From: Pseudomonas sp. AKS31
GTDB taxonomy: Bacteria; Pseudomonadota; Gammaproteobacteria; Pseudomonadales; Pseudomonadaceae
Assembly: GCF_023634765.1 (NCBI RefSeq)
Contig: NZ_JAMLFX010000004.1
Span: 139,285-203,284 of the forward strand
DNA length: 64,000 nucleotides
Reading direction: 5' to 3'
In this document: positions 34,201 to 42,866 of the stretch, piece after piece
Position numbering within the stretch: position 1 is the stretch's first letter
How the letters are laid out: every line of letters begins with the position of its first letter
The notes under the pieces: model-generated
The model's input: the letters and a program-made list of their open reading frames with translations, nothing else
Told to the model about the DNA's origin: nothing
Databases searched by the model: none
Position numbers and translations under genes: made by a program

Positions 34201-36106
34201 GGACTGCGTTCAGGGCAATCAGCCGCCTGCCACCGCCCATCCACGGGCCTTGCTGCGCAAGATGAAAAAACTCTATCCACGTTTGAGCGAGCCACAGGCC
34301 ATTGAGCTGATCGATCAGTTGGGCCATGACCCGCTGAGTCGCGCGACTCGGGTCAAAGCGTTGCGCCAGGATCTGCAGAACCTGCGGGAAGCGCTGCGCA
34401 CCTGGAGTGAAGATCAAACCGCCATGAAAGCGCTGGCTGACAAGCTGGCTCAAGTGGACTCGGCACACGCCGACGATAAAGTCGCGAGGGCGGCGGCGCG
34501 TAAAGAATTGCAGGAGGTGCGCTACAGCCGCAAAGCCGTGGCCGAGCAAATCGAGGGCGGGTTTCGCCGGCTTTTCTGGCGCAAGGGCACTGGCGGCAAA
34601 GTGATTTACGCACTGAACCTGGACGGCATACACGTCGGCCCGTTGCCGACGCTACCGCCGGGGCTGAATTTCGAGCACATCCACGACTTGTCGATGAAGA
34701 ACATGCAGCAAGGTGACGACATGGTTTATTTCCTCAAGTCGTTCAAGCAGCTCAAGACACTGGAACTGGGCGGCAACCACATGACCCGCCTGCCCGAGGT
34801 GTTGTCACACATGCCCAACCTGACCCGGCTGAGCCTGGCCGGTAACCAGATCCGCTTGACCGAGGCGACGCTGGCGAAGCTGAGCGGTTTGCGCACGTTG
34901 AAGTACCTGGACCTGAACGGCAATCCGCTGGGCGCCACGCCGAATGTTGGCAAGATGTTCGACCTCAAACGTCTGCAACTGGCCGAAACCGGCCTTACCG
35001 AGTTGCCCGGCGGGCTTGCGTATCCGGTGAATCTGGAATGGGTGGATTTGCGTCGAAACCAGATCAGGGACCTGCCCCAGTGGCTGTTCAAGACCACGCG
35101 GCGTTTCAGTCAGGTGCTCAACTTACGCGGCAATCCGCTGTCGCCAGCCAGTCAAACGCATCTGGAAAACTACCTTGGCAATGTCGGTATCGGCATGGGC
35201 TTTCTGGCCGACGATCAGGCGCGCCTGGACGAGCAATCGGCGCGCGAGCTCTGGTTCGAGCAAGGTGCTGGCGCGAACTGGGAGCGACGCAACCGGATCT
35301 GGACAGCGTTCAAGGAGGAACCACGCGCGGAGGGGCTGTTTCGCCTGCTGGCGGAGTTGGGCAACACCGCTGACTCGGAGAAGATCAACGCGGACATGCA
35401 GCGCCGGGTGTGGTCGGTGCTGGAGGCGGCGCATGGCGATGCCAGTCTGTGTGACCAGTTGCTGGAGCTGTCCGCCAATCCAATCCATTGCACAGACAAC
35501 GCAGCGGTCAATTTCAGCCATCTTGAAGTGGCCGTGGAAGTCGACAAAGTGACTAACCTCGCCGATGGCCAGATCCCCACTGCCAAGCCGTTACTCGAAC
35601 TGGGGCGCGGTCTGTTTCGCCTCGAACAACTGAACCGGATAGCCCGGGAATATGCAGCCAGGGATCTGAAAACCGATCCGCTGGAGGTCAGCCTCGCTTT
35701 TCGCATCGGACTGGCCGACGCCCTGGACCTGCCGGGCCAGCCGCGCAACATGCGTTTCGGGTCTTTGGCGGGGGTTACCGAGGCAGATCTGGACGTTGCC
35801 AAGAGTCAGATCACAACGGCTGAGTTGTCCTCCGCATGGCTTGAATTCATGCAGCGCCAGTCGTTCTGGAGCGATTATCTGAAGCGTACATTTGCCCGCC
35901 AGTTCGCCAGGGTTGACGCAATCTATTCGCCAAAGCTCAATGCTGTATTCGAAGAGGCGACCAAGCTCAGTTCGGCCGACTACCTGAGCCAGATGGACGC
36001 CATCAAGCTCGAACGGGAACAGGCGGAAGCGGCGATCACCCGGCGTCTGACCAACGATGCCATCCGCCAGGTGGATCTGGGCCTTTGTGTGCTGCCCGAG
36101 GTGTGA
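31223..36106 (+). CDS. Giant leucine-rich-repeat protein with C-terminal NEL-type E3 ubiquitin ligase-like region
   Basis: 1627 residues. The N-terminal two thirds resemble the large DUF6543-type regions of Pseudomonas proteins, with a hydrophobic Gly-rich segment (about 401-446, VTVASVAGLFVPVLGQLMMG core) that could insert in membranes. A basic coiled region precedes residue 1140. About six leucine-rich repeats span 1148-1320 (LKTLELGGNHMTRLPEVL, LTRLSLAGNQIRL, LKYLDLNGNPLG). The C-terminal 300 residues look like a NEL domain; HCTDN places the putative catalytic Cys at 1423 with Asp1425, the CxD motif of IpaH/SspH ligases. No signal peptide. The ATG at 31223 has AAAGGA upstream. No secretion genes are adjacent. 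Confidence 0.82.
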   Translation: MAIEAPKKQLTPEAILSTLLDATGDLDTAEVLQKNLPAYLLKASPATLAVLDQASRDLITLQETVEKDLAALKPLSAFCIDKLTEALNLKWPAVYNVEQDLLSVPGADCGCEPASVDQAGIETVENATQTLLQAAMQNFSAGEEEADGFPDGSVVRIKSAAAGVDGLTPAAFAKLCRKLDLGKQYQAHFQAVFGLREDDGKVVATSPMTRDVAAMKKHELQLDAQLAALKGHITAAGLQTVQGLLDADGSVSEKTLKYGKRALIMQGIEVLDSCVWGVVVFSVRSVELYPNQWCMVYMPGEPERPLYEYSSFTAFQRHLAQQLQVKSYQGFFANSLDQDARADFFKTLAESADLGHIRQWPISVALFEFMVQSHVGKLQLDARKLAVPTDDIEEDARRKRLLDFLELGVTVASVAGLFVPVLGQLMMGVAVGQLLGEVYEGVEDWRRGDHQQALSHLFSVVENIAGMAAFAGGQKALGALGRKLLRSHPDFFSQFTAIRNRAGQARLWNPDLAPFEHRLPAGVTLEEGATELYPVGDKHVGRVDNRILSGPYDSAATGWRLEHPARPQAYAPTLQQHVEGGWRMPHEDADAWGSMGYTLKRMDPRLSEFGDLELDTFRQLSATSHEQVHRAFADNLPLPARMRDVIERARLERQLRGLVSALERGETPAGQPVEEQLHGLPTLPGWPTDHYIEVTDGEGAITATYPAKRTPGETLRVVVSTDHLADGKLLQTVIDGLYQREVDALLGGKTARNLEGPTLAKKLGAALKADHRATFERMYQRYDQSDLDDVGKLRQVYPDIPTRLGQTLIDQAPTVERVQLRTTGRVPLRLAQKVAVALGNLRLDRALTGFHLPSIANADTEKLAIQLLPRLSGWDARIRLTVREKSLTGPILEAIGDETAAPLHTGTLVKSSTGYEVFDGDGKLRGRVAAGPDSLYQAVLKALPARQRVAVGFSEPVDADAARLRKKLLDTAVQAHEESGRILTGRKPPVIEADCVQGNQPPATAHPRALLRKMKKLYPRLSEPQAIELIDQLGHDPLSRATRVKALRQDLQNLREALRTWSEDQTAMKALADKLAQVDSAHADDKVARAAARKELQEVRYSRKAVAEQIEGGFRRLFWRKGTGGKVIYALNLDGIHVGPLPTLPPGLNFEHIHDLSMKNMQQGDDMVYFLKSFKQLKTLELGGNHMTRLPEVLSHMPNLTRLSLAGNQIRLTEATLAKLSGLRTLKYLDLNGNPLGATPNVGKMFDLKRLQLAETGLTELPGGLAYPVNLEWVDLRRNQIRDLPQWLFKTTRRFSQVLNLRGNPLSPASQTHLENYLGNVGIGMGFLADDQARLDEQSARELWFEQGAGANWERRNRIWTAFKEEPRAEGLFRLLAELGNTADSEKINADMQRRVWSVLEAAHGDASLCDQLLELSANPIHCTDNAAVNFSHLEVAVEVDKVTNLADGQIPTAKPLLELGRGLFRLEQLNRIAREYAARDLKTDPLEVSLAFRIGLADALDLPGQPRNMRFGSLAGVTEADLDVAKSQITTAELSSAWLEFMQRQSFWSDYLKRTFARQFARVDAIYSPKLNAVFEEATKLSSADYLSQMDAIKLEREQAEAAITRRLTNDAIRQVDLGLCVLPEV

Positions 36107-36110
36107 GCGA

Positions 36111-38090
36111 TCACTTGCCGCGAATCAACCGACGTAACGCAAAGCGGTTGGGGTGACAGGCTTCGGCGACACTGCGTGGCAGCGGCAGCGGCTCGTTGTC
36201 CAGCCACGCGGCAAGCAGTTCGCCTGACAGCGGCGCGGTGATCAATCCACGCGAACCGTGGCCGCTGTTGACGTATAAACCGTCCAGCCAAGGGCAGGCG
36301 ATGTCCGGCACTTGGCGGGCGTCTTTGCTCAGCACCGAGTAGGTGTCGAGGAACGCTTCGCGGTCGGCGAGCGGTCCGACAATCGGCAAATAGTCAGGGC
36401 TGGTGCAGCGAAAGGCTGCGCGGCCCTGCAGGTTTTCGACAGGCTGTTCGCTGATGTGCAGGCGTGTGACCAGGTCGCTGGAAATCTCTTCGAGCATTGC
36501 CAGATTACCCACGTGTTCCGCTATGGTCGGGGTCAGGTCATCGCTGTTGAAATCGAAACTGGCGCCGAGGGTGTGTTCGCCCAGACGGGCAGGGGCGACG
36601 TAGCCTTCGGCGCAGACCACCGTGGCCAGCGCCTGGCTTTCTGCGGTTTCGGCCAGACGGGTGATCTGCCCGCGAATGCGCTTGAGCGGCAATTCGGCGC
36701 TCTGTGCAAAACATTTGATGTCGGCGGCACCGGCCAGCACCACGACCGGCGCGCTGGCGAGCAAGCGCTCACCGTCGAGGGCTTGCCACTGGTCATCGAC
36801 TTTGCGCAGTTGCAGCGCTTGGCAATGGTTGAGCAGTTCGATCTTCGGTTGCGCCGCTTGCGCCTGACACAACGCCGGCGGATGCACCCAACCGCCTTCG
36901 GGATAATACAAACCGCCATGGGCCACGCCGACCCCGGCCCGGGTCTGCGCCTCGGGCTGATCAAGCCACTGCAACAGGTCTTGCGGGAAAGCTTCGGCCA
37001 ATTGCGCGTGACGCTCGGCTTCCTTGGCATTGAACGCCAGTTGCAACACGCCGCAATCGTCCCAGTCGGTGCCGCGTTGCAGGGTTTCCAGCAGGCGCCG
37101 GGTGTAACCGAAACCGCTGACGATCAGTTGCGACAACGCCGTGCCGTGGGCAGACAATTTCAGGTACAGCACGCCCTGCGGGTTGCCCGAGGCTTCTTGC
37201 GCCACGGTTTCATGGCGCTCCAGCAAAGTGACCTGCCAGCCGCGTGCGGCCAGACTGGACGCCGTGGCACATCCGGCCAGACCGGCACCGATCACCAGCG
37301 CACGCCGCTCAGTGGCGATCGGCGCAGGACGCGCGAACCACGGCTTGTCCGGCACTGGCGGGGCAACTTCCGCCGGCCAGCCGAGAAATTCGCCCCGGAG
37401 GATTTCCCACTTGTGACCAATGCCCGGCGTGCGCTTCATTTTGAACCCGGCGGCATTGAGCAGACGCCGTACCCAACCGGTGCTGGTGAAGGTGCTGATG
37501 GTCGAGCCGGGCGCTGCCAGTCGCGCCAATTCGACAAACAGTTCAGCGGTCCACATGTCGGGGTTTTTCGCCGGGGCGAAGCCGTCGAGAAACCACGCGT
37601 CAATCTGCGCGTCGAGCTGCGGTAACTGCTCCAGTGCATCGCCGATCAACAGCGTCAGCGTCACGCGGCCGTTGGCCAGGGTGATGCGCTGAAAACCAGT
37701 GTGGATAGCCACGTAATGCGTCAGCAATTGATCGGCCAGCGGCTTGAGTTCCGGCCACAGGGCCAACGCACGTTTCAGGTCGGCAGGGCTCAGCGGGTAT
37801 TTTTCGACGCTGACGAAATGCAGGCGCGCACCCGCCACGGCGTGTTGCTCGAACAACTGCCAGGCACAGAGAAAATTCAGTCCGGTGCCAAAACCGGTTT
37901 CGCCGATGACCAGTCGCCCACTCGCCGGCAGCGCGGCAAAACGCTCGGCCAGGCGGTTCTGTTCGAGGAACACATAACGGGTTTCTTCCAGCCCCGACTG
38001 GTCGGAAAAATACACGTCATCGAAGACTCGCGAGCGCGGGTGTCCGTGGTCATCCCAGTCGAGTTGGGCGTGGGGCAATACAGGTTTCAT
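36111..38090 (-). CDS. mnmC: Bifunctional tRNA mnm5s2U34 biosynthesis enzyme MnmC
   Basis: 659 residues, typical for MnmC. The N-terminal methyltransferase domain (about 1-235) has VIGETGFGTGLNFLCAW as the SAM motif and DAWFLDGFAPAKNPDMW. The C-terminal FAD oxidoreductase domain (about 265-640) begins ALVIGAGLAGCATASSLAARG, with GHGSRGLITAPLSGELLA near the end. It converts cmnm5-uridine to mnm5-uridine at the tRNA wobble position. The ATG is at 38088-38090. It is convergent with the giant LRR gene, the stops being only a few bases apart. Confidence 0.95.
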   Translation of the reverse strand: MKPVLPHAQLDWDDHGHPRSRVFDDVYFSDQSGLEETRYVFLEQNRLAERFAALPASGRLVIGETGFGTGLNFLCAWQLFEQHAVAGARLHFVSVEKYPLSPADLKRALALWPELKPLADQLLTHYVAIHTGFQRITLANGRVTLTLLIGDALEQLPQLDAQIDAWFLDGFAPAKNPDMWTAELFVELARLAAPGSTISTFTSTGWVRRLLNAAGFKMKRTPGIGHKWEILRGEFLGWPAEVAPPVPDKPWFARPAPIATERRALVIGAGLAGCATASSLAARGWQVTLLERHETVAQEASGNPQGVLYLKLSAHGTALSQLIVSGFGYTRRLLETLQRGTDWDDCGVLQLAFNAKEAERHAQLAEAFPQDLLQWLDQPEAQTRAGVGVAHGGLYYPEGGWVHPPALCQAQAAQPKIELLNHCQALQLRKVDDQWQALDGERLLASAPVVVLAGAADIKCFAQSAELPLKRIRGQITRLAETAESQALATVVCAEGYVAPARLGEHTLGASFDFNSDDLTPTIAEHVGNLAMLEEISSDLVTRLHISEQPVENLQGRAAFRCTSPDYLPIVGPLADREAFLDTYSVLSKDARQVPDIACPWLDGLYVNSGHGSRGLITAPLSGELLAAWLDNEPLPLPRSVAEACHPNRFALRRLIRGK

Positions 38091-38262
38091 GGCAGGCTCG
38101 GCAACGACAAGGCCGCCATTCTAGCCGATCGCGCAGGGGCTGCTTGATCCATGGCAAGGCTTGTGTGCGGTGACTCACGGACAATCCGCCACCCGCGGGA
38201 ATTTCTGCGCCGCTGCTGTGCCCAATCCGCTAGTCTTGCTGAATCCTGGAAGGAGCCGTCCC

Positions 38263-39777
38263 ATGTTTGAATCCGCTGAAATCGGTCACGCCATCGACAA
38301 AGACACCTTTGATGCGGCCGTCCCGGCATTGCGTGAAGCCTTGCTCGAAGCTCAGTTCGAATTGCAGCAGCAGAAGCGTTTCCCGGTGATCATCCTGATC
38401 AACGGCATAGAAGGCGCGGGCAAGGGCGAGACGGTCAAATTGCTCAACGAGTGGATGGACCCGCGCCTGATCGAGGTGCGCACCTTCGATCAGCAGACCG
38501 ATGAAGAGTTGTCGCGGCCGCCAGCGTGGCGCTACTGGCGAATGCTTCCGGCCAAGGGGCGCATGGGCATTTTCTTTGGTAACTGGTACAGCCAAATGCT
38601 GCAGGGGCGGGTGCATGGCTTGTTCAAGGATCCGCGTCTGGATCAGGCGATTGCCGGTGCCGAGCGTCTGGAAAAGATGCTCTGCGATGAAGGCGCGCTG
38701 ATCTTCAAGTTCTGGTTTCACCTGTCCAAGAAACAGATGAAGGCGCGGCTCAAGGCGCTGGCCGATGACCCGTTGCACAGCTGGCGCATCAGCCCGCTGG
38801 ACTGGCAGCAATCGCAGACCTACGACAAATTCGTCAAATACGGCGAGCGCGTGTTGCGCCGTACCAGTCGTGATTACGCGCCGTGGCATGTGATCGAAGG
38901 CGCCGACGCCAACTACCGCAGTCTGGCGGTTGGCAAGATTCTCCTCGAGGGTTTGCAGAATGCGCTGAAACGCCCGGACGTGTATCCACACGATGTCAGC
39001 GCCGCGCCGTTGGGCACGCCGGTCGATCACTTGAACCTGCTCGACAGCCTCGACCTGAGCCAGCGCCTGGAGAAGAAAGATTACGAAGAACAACTGATCA
39101 CCGAGCAGGCGCGCTTGTCCGGGCTGATGCGCGATAAACGCATGCGCCGCCACGCGTTGGTGGCGGTGTTCGAAGGCAACGATGCCGCTGGCAAGGGCGG
39201 GGCGATCCGCCGGGTCGCGGCGGCGCTCGATCCGCGCCAATACAACATCGTGCCGATTGCCGCGCCGACTGAAGAAGAGCGGGCGCAACCTTACTTGTGG
39301 CGCTTCTGGCGGCACATTCCGGCGCGCGGCAAGTTCACCGTGTTCGACCGGTCCTGGTACGGCCGGGTGCTGGTAGAGCGGGTCGAGGGTTTTTGCGCGC
39401 CGGCCGACTGGCTGCGCGCCTACGGCGAGATCAACGATTTCGAAGAGCAACTGGCCGACGCCGGGGTGATCGTCGTCAAGTTCTGGCTGGCGATTGATAA
39501 AGACACGCAGATGGAGCGTTTCCAGGCGCGTGAAGCGATCCCCTTCAAACGCTTCAAGATCACCGAAGACGACTGGCGCAACCGCGACAAGTGGGACGCC
39601 TATCGCGCTGCCGTCGGCGATATGGTCGACCGCACCAGCTCGGAGATCTCGCCATGGACGCTGATCGAGGCCAATGACAAACGCTGGGCCCGGGTGAAGG
39701 TGTTGCGCACGATCAACCGTGCACTGGAGGAGGCCTTCGAGAAATCCGACAAGCGCGCAAAAAAACACAAGGACTGA
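38263..39777 (+). CDS. pap: Two-domain polyphosphate kinase 2 (polyphosphate:AMP phosphotransferase)
   Basis: 504 residues made of two fused PPK2 domains (about 10-240 and 270-500). The first P-loop is NGIEGAGKGETVKLLNEWMD, the second EGNDAAGKGGAIRRVAAALD. Only the second half has the full lid and Walker B set (FDRSWYGRVLVERVEGF), so it is probably the catalytic half, as in class II PPK2. The enzyme uses polyphosphate to phosphorylate AMP to ADP. The ATG at 38263 follows GGAAGGAG. It lies next to mnmC and the thiolase, as I recall in P. aeruginosa. Confidence 0.92.
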   Translation: MFESAEIGHAIDKDTFDAAVPALREALLEAQFELQQQKRFPVIILINGIEGAGKGETVKLLNEWMDPRLIEVRTFDQQTDEELSRPPAWRYWRMLPAKGRMGIFFGNWYSQMLQGRVHGLFKDPRLDQAIAGAERLEKMLCDEGALIFKFWFHLSKKQMKARLKALADDPLHSWRISPLDWQQSQTYDKFVKYGERVLRRTSRDYAPWHVIEGADANYRSLAVGKILLEGLQNALKRPDVYPHDVSAAPLGTPVDHLNLLDSLDLSQRLEKKDYEEQLITEQARLSGLMRDKRMRRHALVAVFEGNDAAGKGGAIRRVAAALDPRQYNIVPIAAPTEEERAQPYLWRFWRHIPARGKFTVFDRSWYGRVLVERVEGFCAPADWLRAYGEINDFEEQLADAGVIVVKFWLAIDKDTQMERFQAREAIPFKRFKITEDDWRNRDKWDAYRAAVGDMVDRTSSEISPWTLIEANDKRWARVKVLRTINRALEEAFEKSDKRAKKHKD

Positions 39778-39879
39778 ACCGATGGACCCGCATACGCGGG
39801 GTGAATGATTGTCGCGGTCGGTAATGAGGTGGACTTATGCTCGGTCCACTCTCAACCGACAACAACAATGAGGTATGCC

Positions 39880-41064
39880 ATGCGTGAAGTGGTGATCGTC
39901 GACAGCGTACGGACTGGCCTGGCCAAATCCTTTCGCGGCAAGTTCAACCAGACCCGTCCGGATGACATGGCGGCCCATTGCGTCAATGCGCTGCTTGAGC
40001 GCAATGACATCGACCCCGCCAGCGTTGAAGACTGCATCGTCGGCGCTGGCTCCAACGAAGGCGCGCAGGGCTACAACATCGGCCGCAACGTCGCGGTGCT
40101 GTCGCGCCTGGGCACCGGCACCGCCGGCATGACTCTCAACCGTTTCTGCTCGTCAGGTTTGCAGGCGATTGCGATTGCCGCCAACCAGATCGCCTCGGGT
40201 TGCAGCGACATCATCGTGGCCGGCGGTGTCGAGTCGATCAGCCTGACGATGAAAAGCGTCAACACCGATCACCTGATCAACCCGCTGCTCAAACAACAGA
40301 CGCCGGGCATCTATTACACGATGGGTCAGACCGCCGAAGTGGTCGCGCGGCGTTATGGCGTGAGCCGGGAAGCGCAGGATCGCTATTCATTGCAGAGCCA
40401 GATTCGCACCGCCCAGGCACAGGCTGCCGGGCTGTTCAACGATGAAATCGTGCCGATGGCGGTGAAGTATCGCGTCGAGGACAAAAACACCGGCGAAGTG
40501 CAGGTTCTCGACGGTGTAGTTGATCGCGACGACTGCAACCGCCCGGACACCACCTATGACAGCCTCGCCGGTTTGAAACCGGTTTTTGCCGAGGATGGCT
40601 CGGTGACGGCGGGCAACTCGTCGCAACTGTCCGACGGTGCGTCGATGACGCTGGTGATGAGCCTGGAGAAAGCCTTGCAACTGGGCCTCAAGCCGAAAGC
40701 GTTTTTCCGCGGTTTCACCGTGGCCGGTTGCGAGCCTGACGAGATGGGTATCGGCCCGGTATTTTCGGTGCCGAAACTGCTCAAGGCGAAGGGCTTGCAA
40801 GTGGCGGATATCGATCTGTGGGAGCTGAACGAGGCGTTCGCGTCGCAGTGCCTGTACAGCCGGGATCGGCTAGAGATCGACAACGAGAAATACAACGTCA
40901 ATGGCGGCTCGATTTCCATTGGGCACCCGTTCGGTATGACCGGATCGCGGCAGGTCGGGCATCTGGTGCGTGAGCTGCAGCGGCGTAATCTGCGCTATGG
41001 CATCGTCACCATGTGCGTGGGCGGCGGGATGGGCGCGACGGGGTTGTTTGAGGCGGTGCGTTAA
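39880..41064 (+). CDS. Acyl-CoA thiolase (acetyl-CoA C-acyltransferase)
   Basis: 394-residue thiolase. The nucleophilic Cys is C90 in NRFCSSGLQA, the catalytic His is H349 in GHPFGMTG, and the second Cys is C379 in MCVGGGMG. VDSVRTGLAKSFRGKFNQ and ELNEAFASQC are further family signatures. It cleaves 3-ketoacyl-CoA or condenses acetyl-CoA; FadA-type or biosynthetic direction cannot be told from sequence. The ATG at 39880 has GAGG six bases upstream; in-frame codons upstream lack a ribosome-binding site. No other beta-oxidation gene is adjacent. Confidence 0.92.
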   Translation: MREVVIVDSVRTGLAKSFRGKFNQTRPDDMAAHCVNALLERNDIDPASVEDCIVGAGSNEGAQGYNIGRNVAVLSRLGTGTAGMTLNRFCSSGLQAIAIAANQIASGCSDIIVAGGVESISLTMKSVNTDHLINPLLKQQTPGIYYTMGQTAEVVARRYGVSREAQDRYSLQSQIRTAQAQAAGLFNDEIVPMAVKYRVEDKNTGEVQVLDGVVDRDDCNRPDTTYDSLAGLKPVFAEDGSVTAGNSSQLSDGASMTLVMSLEKALQLGLKPKAFFRGFTVAGCEPDEMGIGPVFSVPKLLKAKGLQVADIDLWELNEAFASQCLYSRDRLEIDNEKYNVNGGSISIGHPFGMTGSRQVGHLVRELQRRNLRYGIVTMCVGGGMGATGLFEAVR

Positions 41065-41095
41065 TTAAGGAGATGTCCGGCGCTTGTGCAATTGT

Positions 41096-41192
41096 CATCG
41101 CTGGCAAGCCAGCTCCCACAGGCCACAGGTTTCGTAGCGTAAGCAAAATCTGTGTACGCCACCAATCCTGTGGGAGCTGGCTTGCCAGCGAT
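41096..41192. repeat. REPIN (GTGGGAGCTGGCTTGCCAGC family)
   Basis: TCATCGCTGGCAAGCCAGCT at the left and GAGCTGGCTTGCCAGCGATT at the right. The right half is then repeated at 41319-41342 and 41469-41492 as part of the 150-bp tandem array. Confidence 0.9.
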
Positions 41193-41206
41193 TGGATCAC
41201 CACCAC

Positions 41207-41272
41207 TTAGCGGTTGGAATCCTGCAGCTGCATCCGCGCGATATAAGCTTTTATCTCCAGCTCAGCCTTCTC
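41207..41272 (-). pseudogene. Orphan 3' end fragment of the DUF6316-like gene, oldest copy
   Basis: 66 bases encode EKAELEIKAYIARMQLQDSNR plus stop, matching the end of the intact gene with two substitutions. There is no start codon or 5' part. The differences suggest it was duplicated earlier than the second fragment. Confidence 0.8.
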
Positions 41273-41356
41273 CCACAGGTTTCGGAACGTGAGCAAAATC
41301 TGTGTACGCCACCAATGCTGTGGGAGCTGGCTTGCCAGCGATTGGATCAACACCGC

Positions 41357-41422
41357 TTAGCGGTTGGAATCTAGAAGCTGCATCCGCGCGATATAAGCCT
41401 TTATTTCCTGCTCAGCCTTCTC
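41357..41422 (-). pseudogene. Orphan 3' end fragment of the DUF6316-like gene, recent copy
   Basis: 66 bases identical to the last 21 codons and stop of the intact gene at 41507-41701. There is no 5' part. It lies exactly 150 bases from both the intact copy and the older fragment. Confidence 0.85.
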
Positions 41423-41506
41423 CCACAGGTTTCGGAACGTGAGCAAAATCTGTGTACGCCACCAATCCTGTGGGAGCTGGCTTGCCAGCGATTGGATCAA
41501 CACCGC

Positions 41507-41701
41507 TTAGCGGTTGGAATCTAGAAGCTGCATCCGCGCGATATAAGCCTTTATTTCCTGCTCAGCCTTCTCGGGGCTGTCGAACGGCCCCTCTTGGGTA
41601 TTCTCCCGAGTATTGAAATACAGTTCGCCATTGACCCGGCACAGCCGGTCGCTGCGAAAGTGCGTAGCCGGGGCTGGGTCCTGAGCGCGCATTCCTAACA
41701 T
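41507..41701 (-). CDS. Small conserved protein, probably DUF6316 family
   Basis: 64 residues with no signal peptide: MLGMRAQDPAPATHFRSDRL, then CRVNGELYFNTRENTQEGPF and a charged helix ending ARMQLLDSNR. The RVNGExYFxTRENTQEGPF core matches a small Pseudomonas family I remember as DUF6316; function is unknown. The ATG at 41699-41701 has AGGAG seven bases upstream, so it is translated. Its 3' end has been copied twice downstream in a 150-bp tandem array, leaving this copy intact. Confidence 0.78.
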   Translation of the reverse strand: MLGMRAQDPAPATHFRSDRLCRVNGELYFNTRENTQEGPFDSPEKAEQEIKAYIARMQLLDSNR

Positions 41702-41911
41702 GATCGGTCTCCTTGGCTGAAACGCTGAAAGGCATTCAATGAGCTTATGCCTGAAGCACTTGGCACGCCCGCCCGGCCGATCAACGGCGCGGCGTCAATT
41801 TACTGCTGCGACCTGCACAGTTTCATTCGCGGCCTGGCCCCAACTGTCCCTGTGTTGCGCCGGGCAGCGCGCCTAGAATGAGCGCACTTGTCAGCAGGCT
41901 TTGGGGTTTCC

Positions 41912-42865
41912 ATGCACATTTCATCCGGTCGCTGGGTCTACGGTCTGTTCCTGGCGCTGCTGACCGCGTTTCTCTGGGGCATCCTGCCGATCAAGCTCAA
42001 ACAGGTGCTGCTGGTGATGGACCCGGTCACGGTGACTTGGTTTCGTCTGCTGGTGTCCGGGGGCTGTCTGTTCATCTATCTGGCGGCGGTGAAGCGTCTG
42101 CCCAGTCGCAAAGTGCTGGGCCCCAAGGGCGGCTGGCTGGTGCTGATGGCCGTGCTCGGGCTGGTCGGCAACTATGTGTTGTACCTGATGGGCCTCAACC
42201 TGCTCAGCCCCGGTACCGCGCAATTGGTCGTGCAGATGGGGCCGATCATGTTGCTGATCGCCAGTCTGTTTGTGTTCAAGGAGCGTTTCAGCATCGGGCA
42301 GGGGATTGGTCTGGCGGTGTTGTTGATCGGTTTTGTGCTGTTCTTCAATCAACGGCTGGCTGAGCTGCTGACTTCGTTGTCGGATTACACCGCCGGGGTG
42401 TTGCTGGTGCTGTTGGCGTCGACGGTGTGGACCTTCTATGCACTGGGCCAGAAGCAATTGCTGACGGTGTGGAATTCGTTGCAGGTGATGATGGTGATCT
42501 ACCTCTTCTGCGCACTATTGCTGACGCCGTGGGTGCATCCGCTCGAAGCGCTGAACCTGAGTCCGCTGCAGGGCTGGCTGCTGCTGGCATGCTGCATGAA
42601 TACCTTGATTGCCTATGGCGCGTTCGCTGAAGCGCTGGCGCATTGGGAGGCGTCGCGGGTCAGTGCGACGTTGGCGATCACGCCGTTGGTGACCTTTGCT
42701 GCGGTGGCAATTGCGGCGCGGATCTGGCCTGAGTACGTGCATGCCGAGCAAATCAACGGGCTCGGGTATGGCGGGGCGGTGCTGGTGGTGCTGGGCTCGG
42801 CGCTGGTGGCGTTGGGGCCGTCGTTGATTGCCGGGTTGAAGGCGCGGCGGATGCGTATGGCCTGA
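41912..42865 (+). CDS. EamA/DMT-family transporter
   Basis: 317 residues with ten predicted membrane helices in two EamA repeats (about 8-140 and 155-300). FLWGILPIKLKQVL at the first helix, TWFRLLVSGGCLFIYLA, and the second-half ATVWTFYALGQKQL-type segment are family features. RhaT/RarD-like drug/metabolite exporters share this fold; the substrate is unknown. The ATG at 41912 lies downstream of an in-frame alternative at 41888, which would only add a few unlikely residues. A REPIN follows. Confidence 0.88.
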   Translation: MHISSGRWVYGLFLALLTAFLWGILPIKLKQVLLVMDPVTVTWFRLLVSGGCLFIYLAAVKRLPSRKVLGPKGGWLVLMAVLGLVGNYVLYLMGLNLLSPGTAQLVVQMGPIMLLIASLFVFKERFSIGQGIGLAVLLIGFVLFFNQRLAELLTSLSDYTAGVLLVLLASTVWTFYALGQKQLLTVWNSLQVMMVIYLFCALLLTPWVHPLEALNLSPLQGWLLLACCMNTLIAYGAFAEALAHWEASRVSATLAITPLVTFAAVAIAARIWPEYVHAEQINGLGYGGAVLVVLGSALVALGPSLIAGLKARRMRMA

Positions 42866-42866
42866 A

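Larger units (their letters stand above)
41065..41506. other. 442-bp gap holding REP elements and tandem gene-end copies
   Basis: It contains no complete gene. A REPIN lies at 41096-41192, followed by two extra copies of the 3' end of the small downstream gene, each with a REP half-element. Details are under the 150-bp tandem repeat. Confidence 0.85.
41123..41572. repeat. 150-bp tandem repeat: three copies of a gene 3' end plus a REP half
   Basis: The landmarks ATTGGATCA (41191, 41341, 41491) and CTCAGCCTTCTC (41261, 41411, 41561) recur with an exact 150-base period. Each unit carries the last 21 codons and stop of the minus-strand DUF6316-like gene, the sequence GAGCAAAATCTGTGTACGCC and one REP half. 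Copies 2 and 3 are nearly identical. Copy 1, farthest from the gene, has diverged (its fragment reads EKAELEIKAYIARMQLQDSNR). Only the third copy is attached to the intact gene. The upstream boundary is approximate. Confidence 0.9.

Noticed and set aside
41119..41572. CRISPR-like array because of regular 150-bp spacing
   Set aside because: The whole unit is repeated, with no variable spacers; it contains gene ends and REP halves instead.
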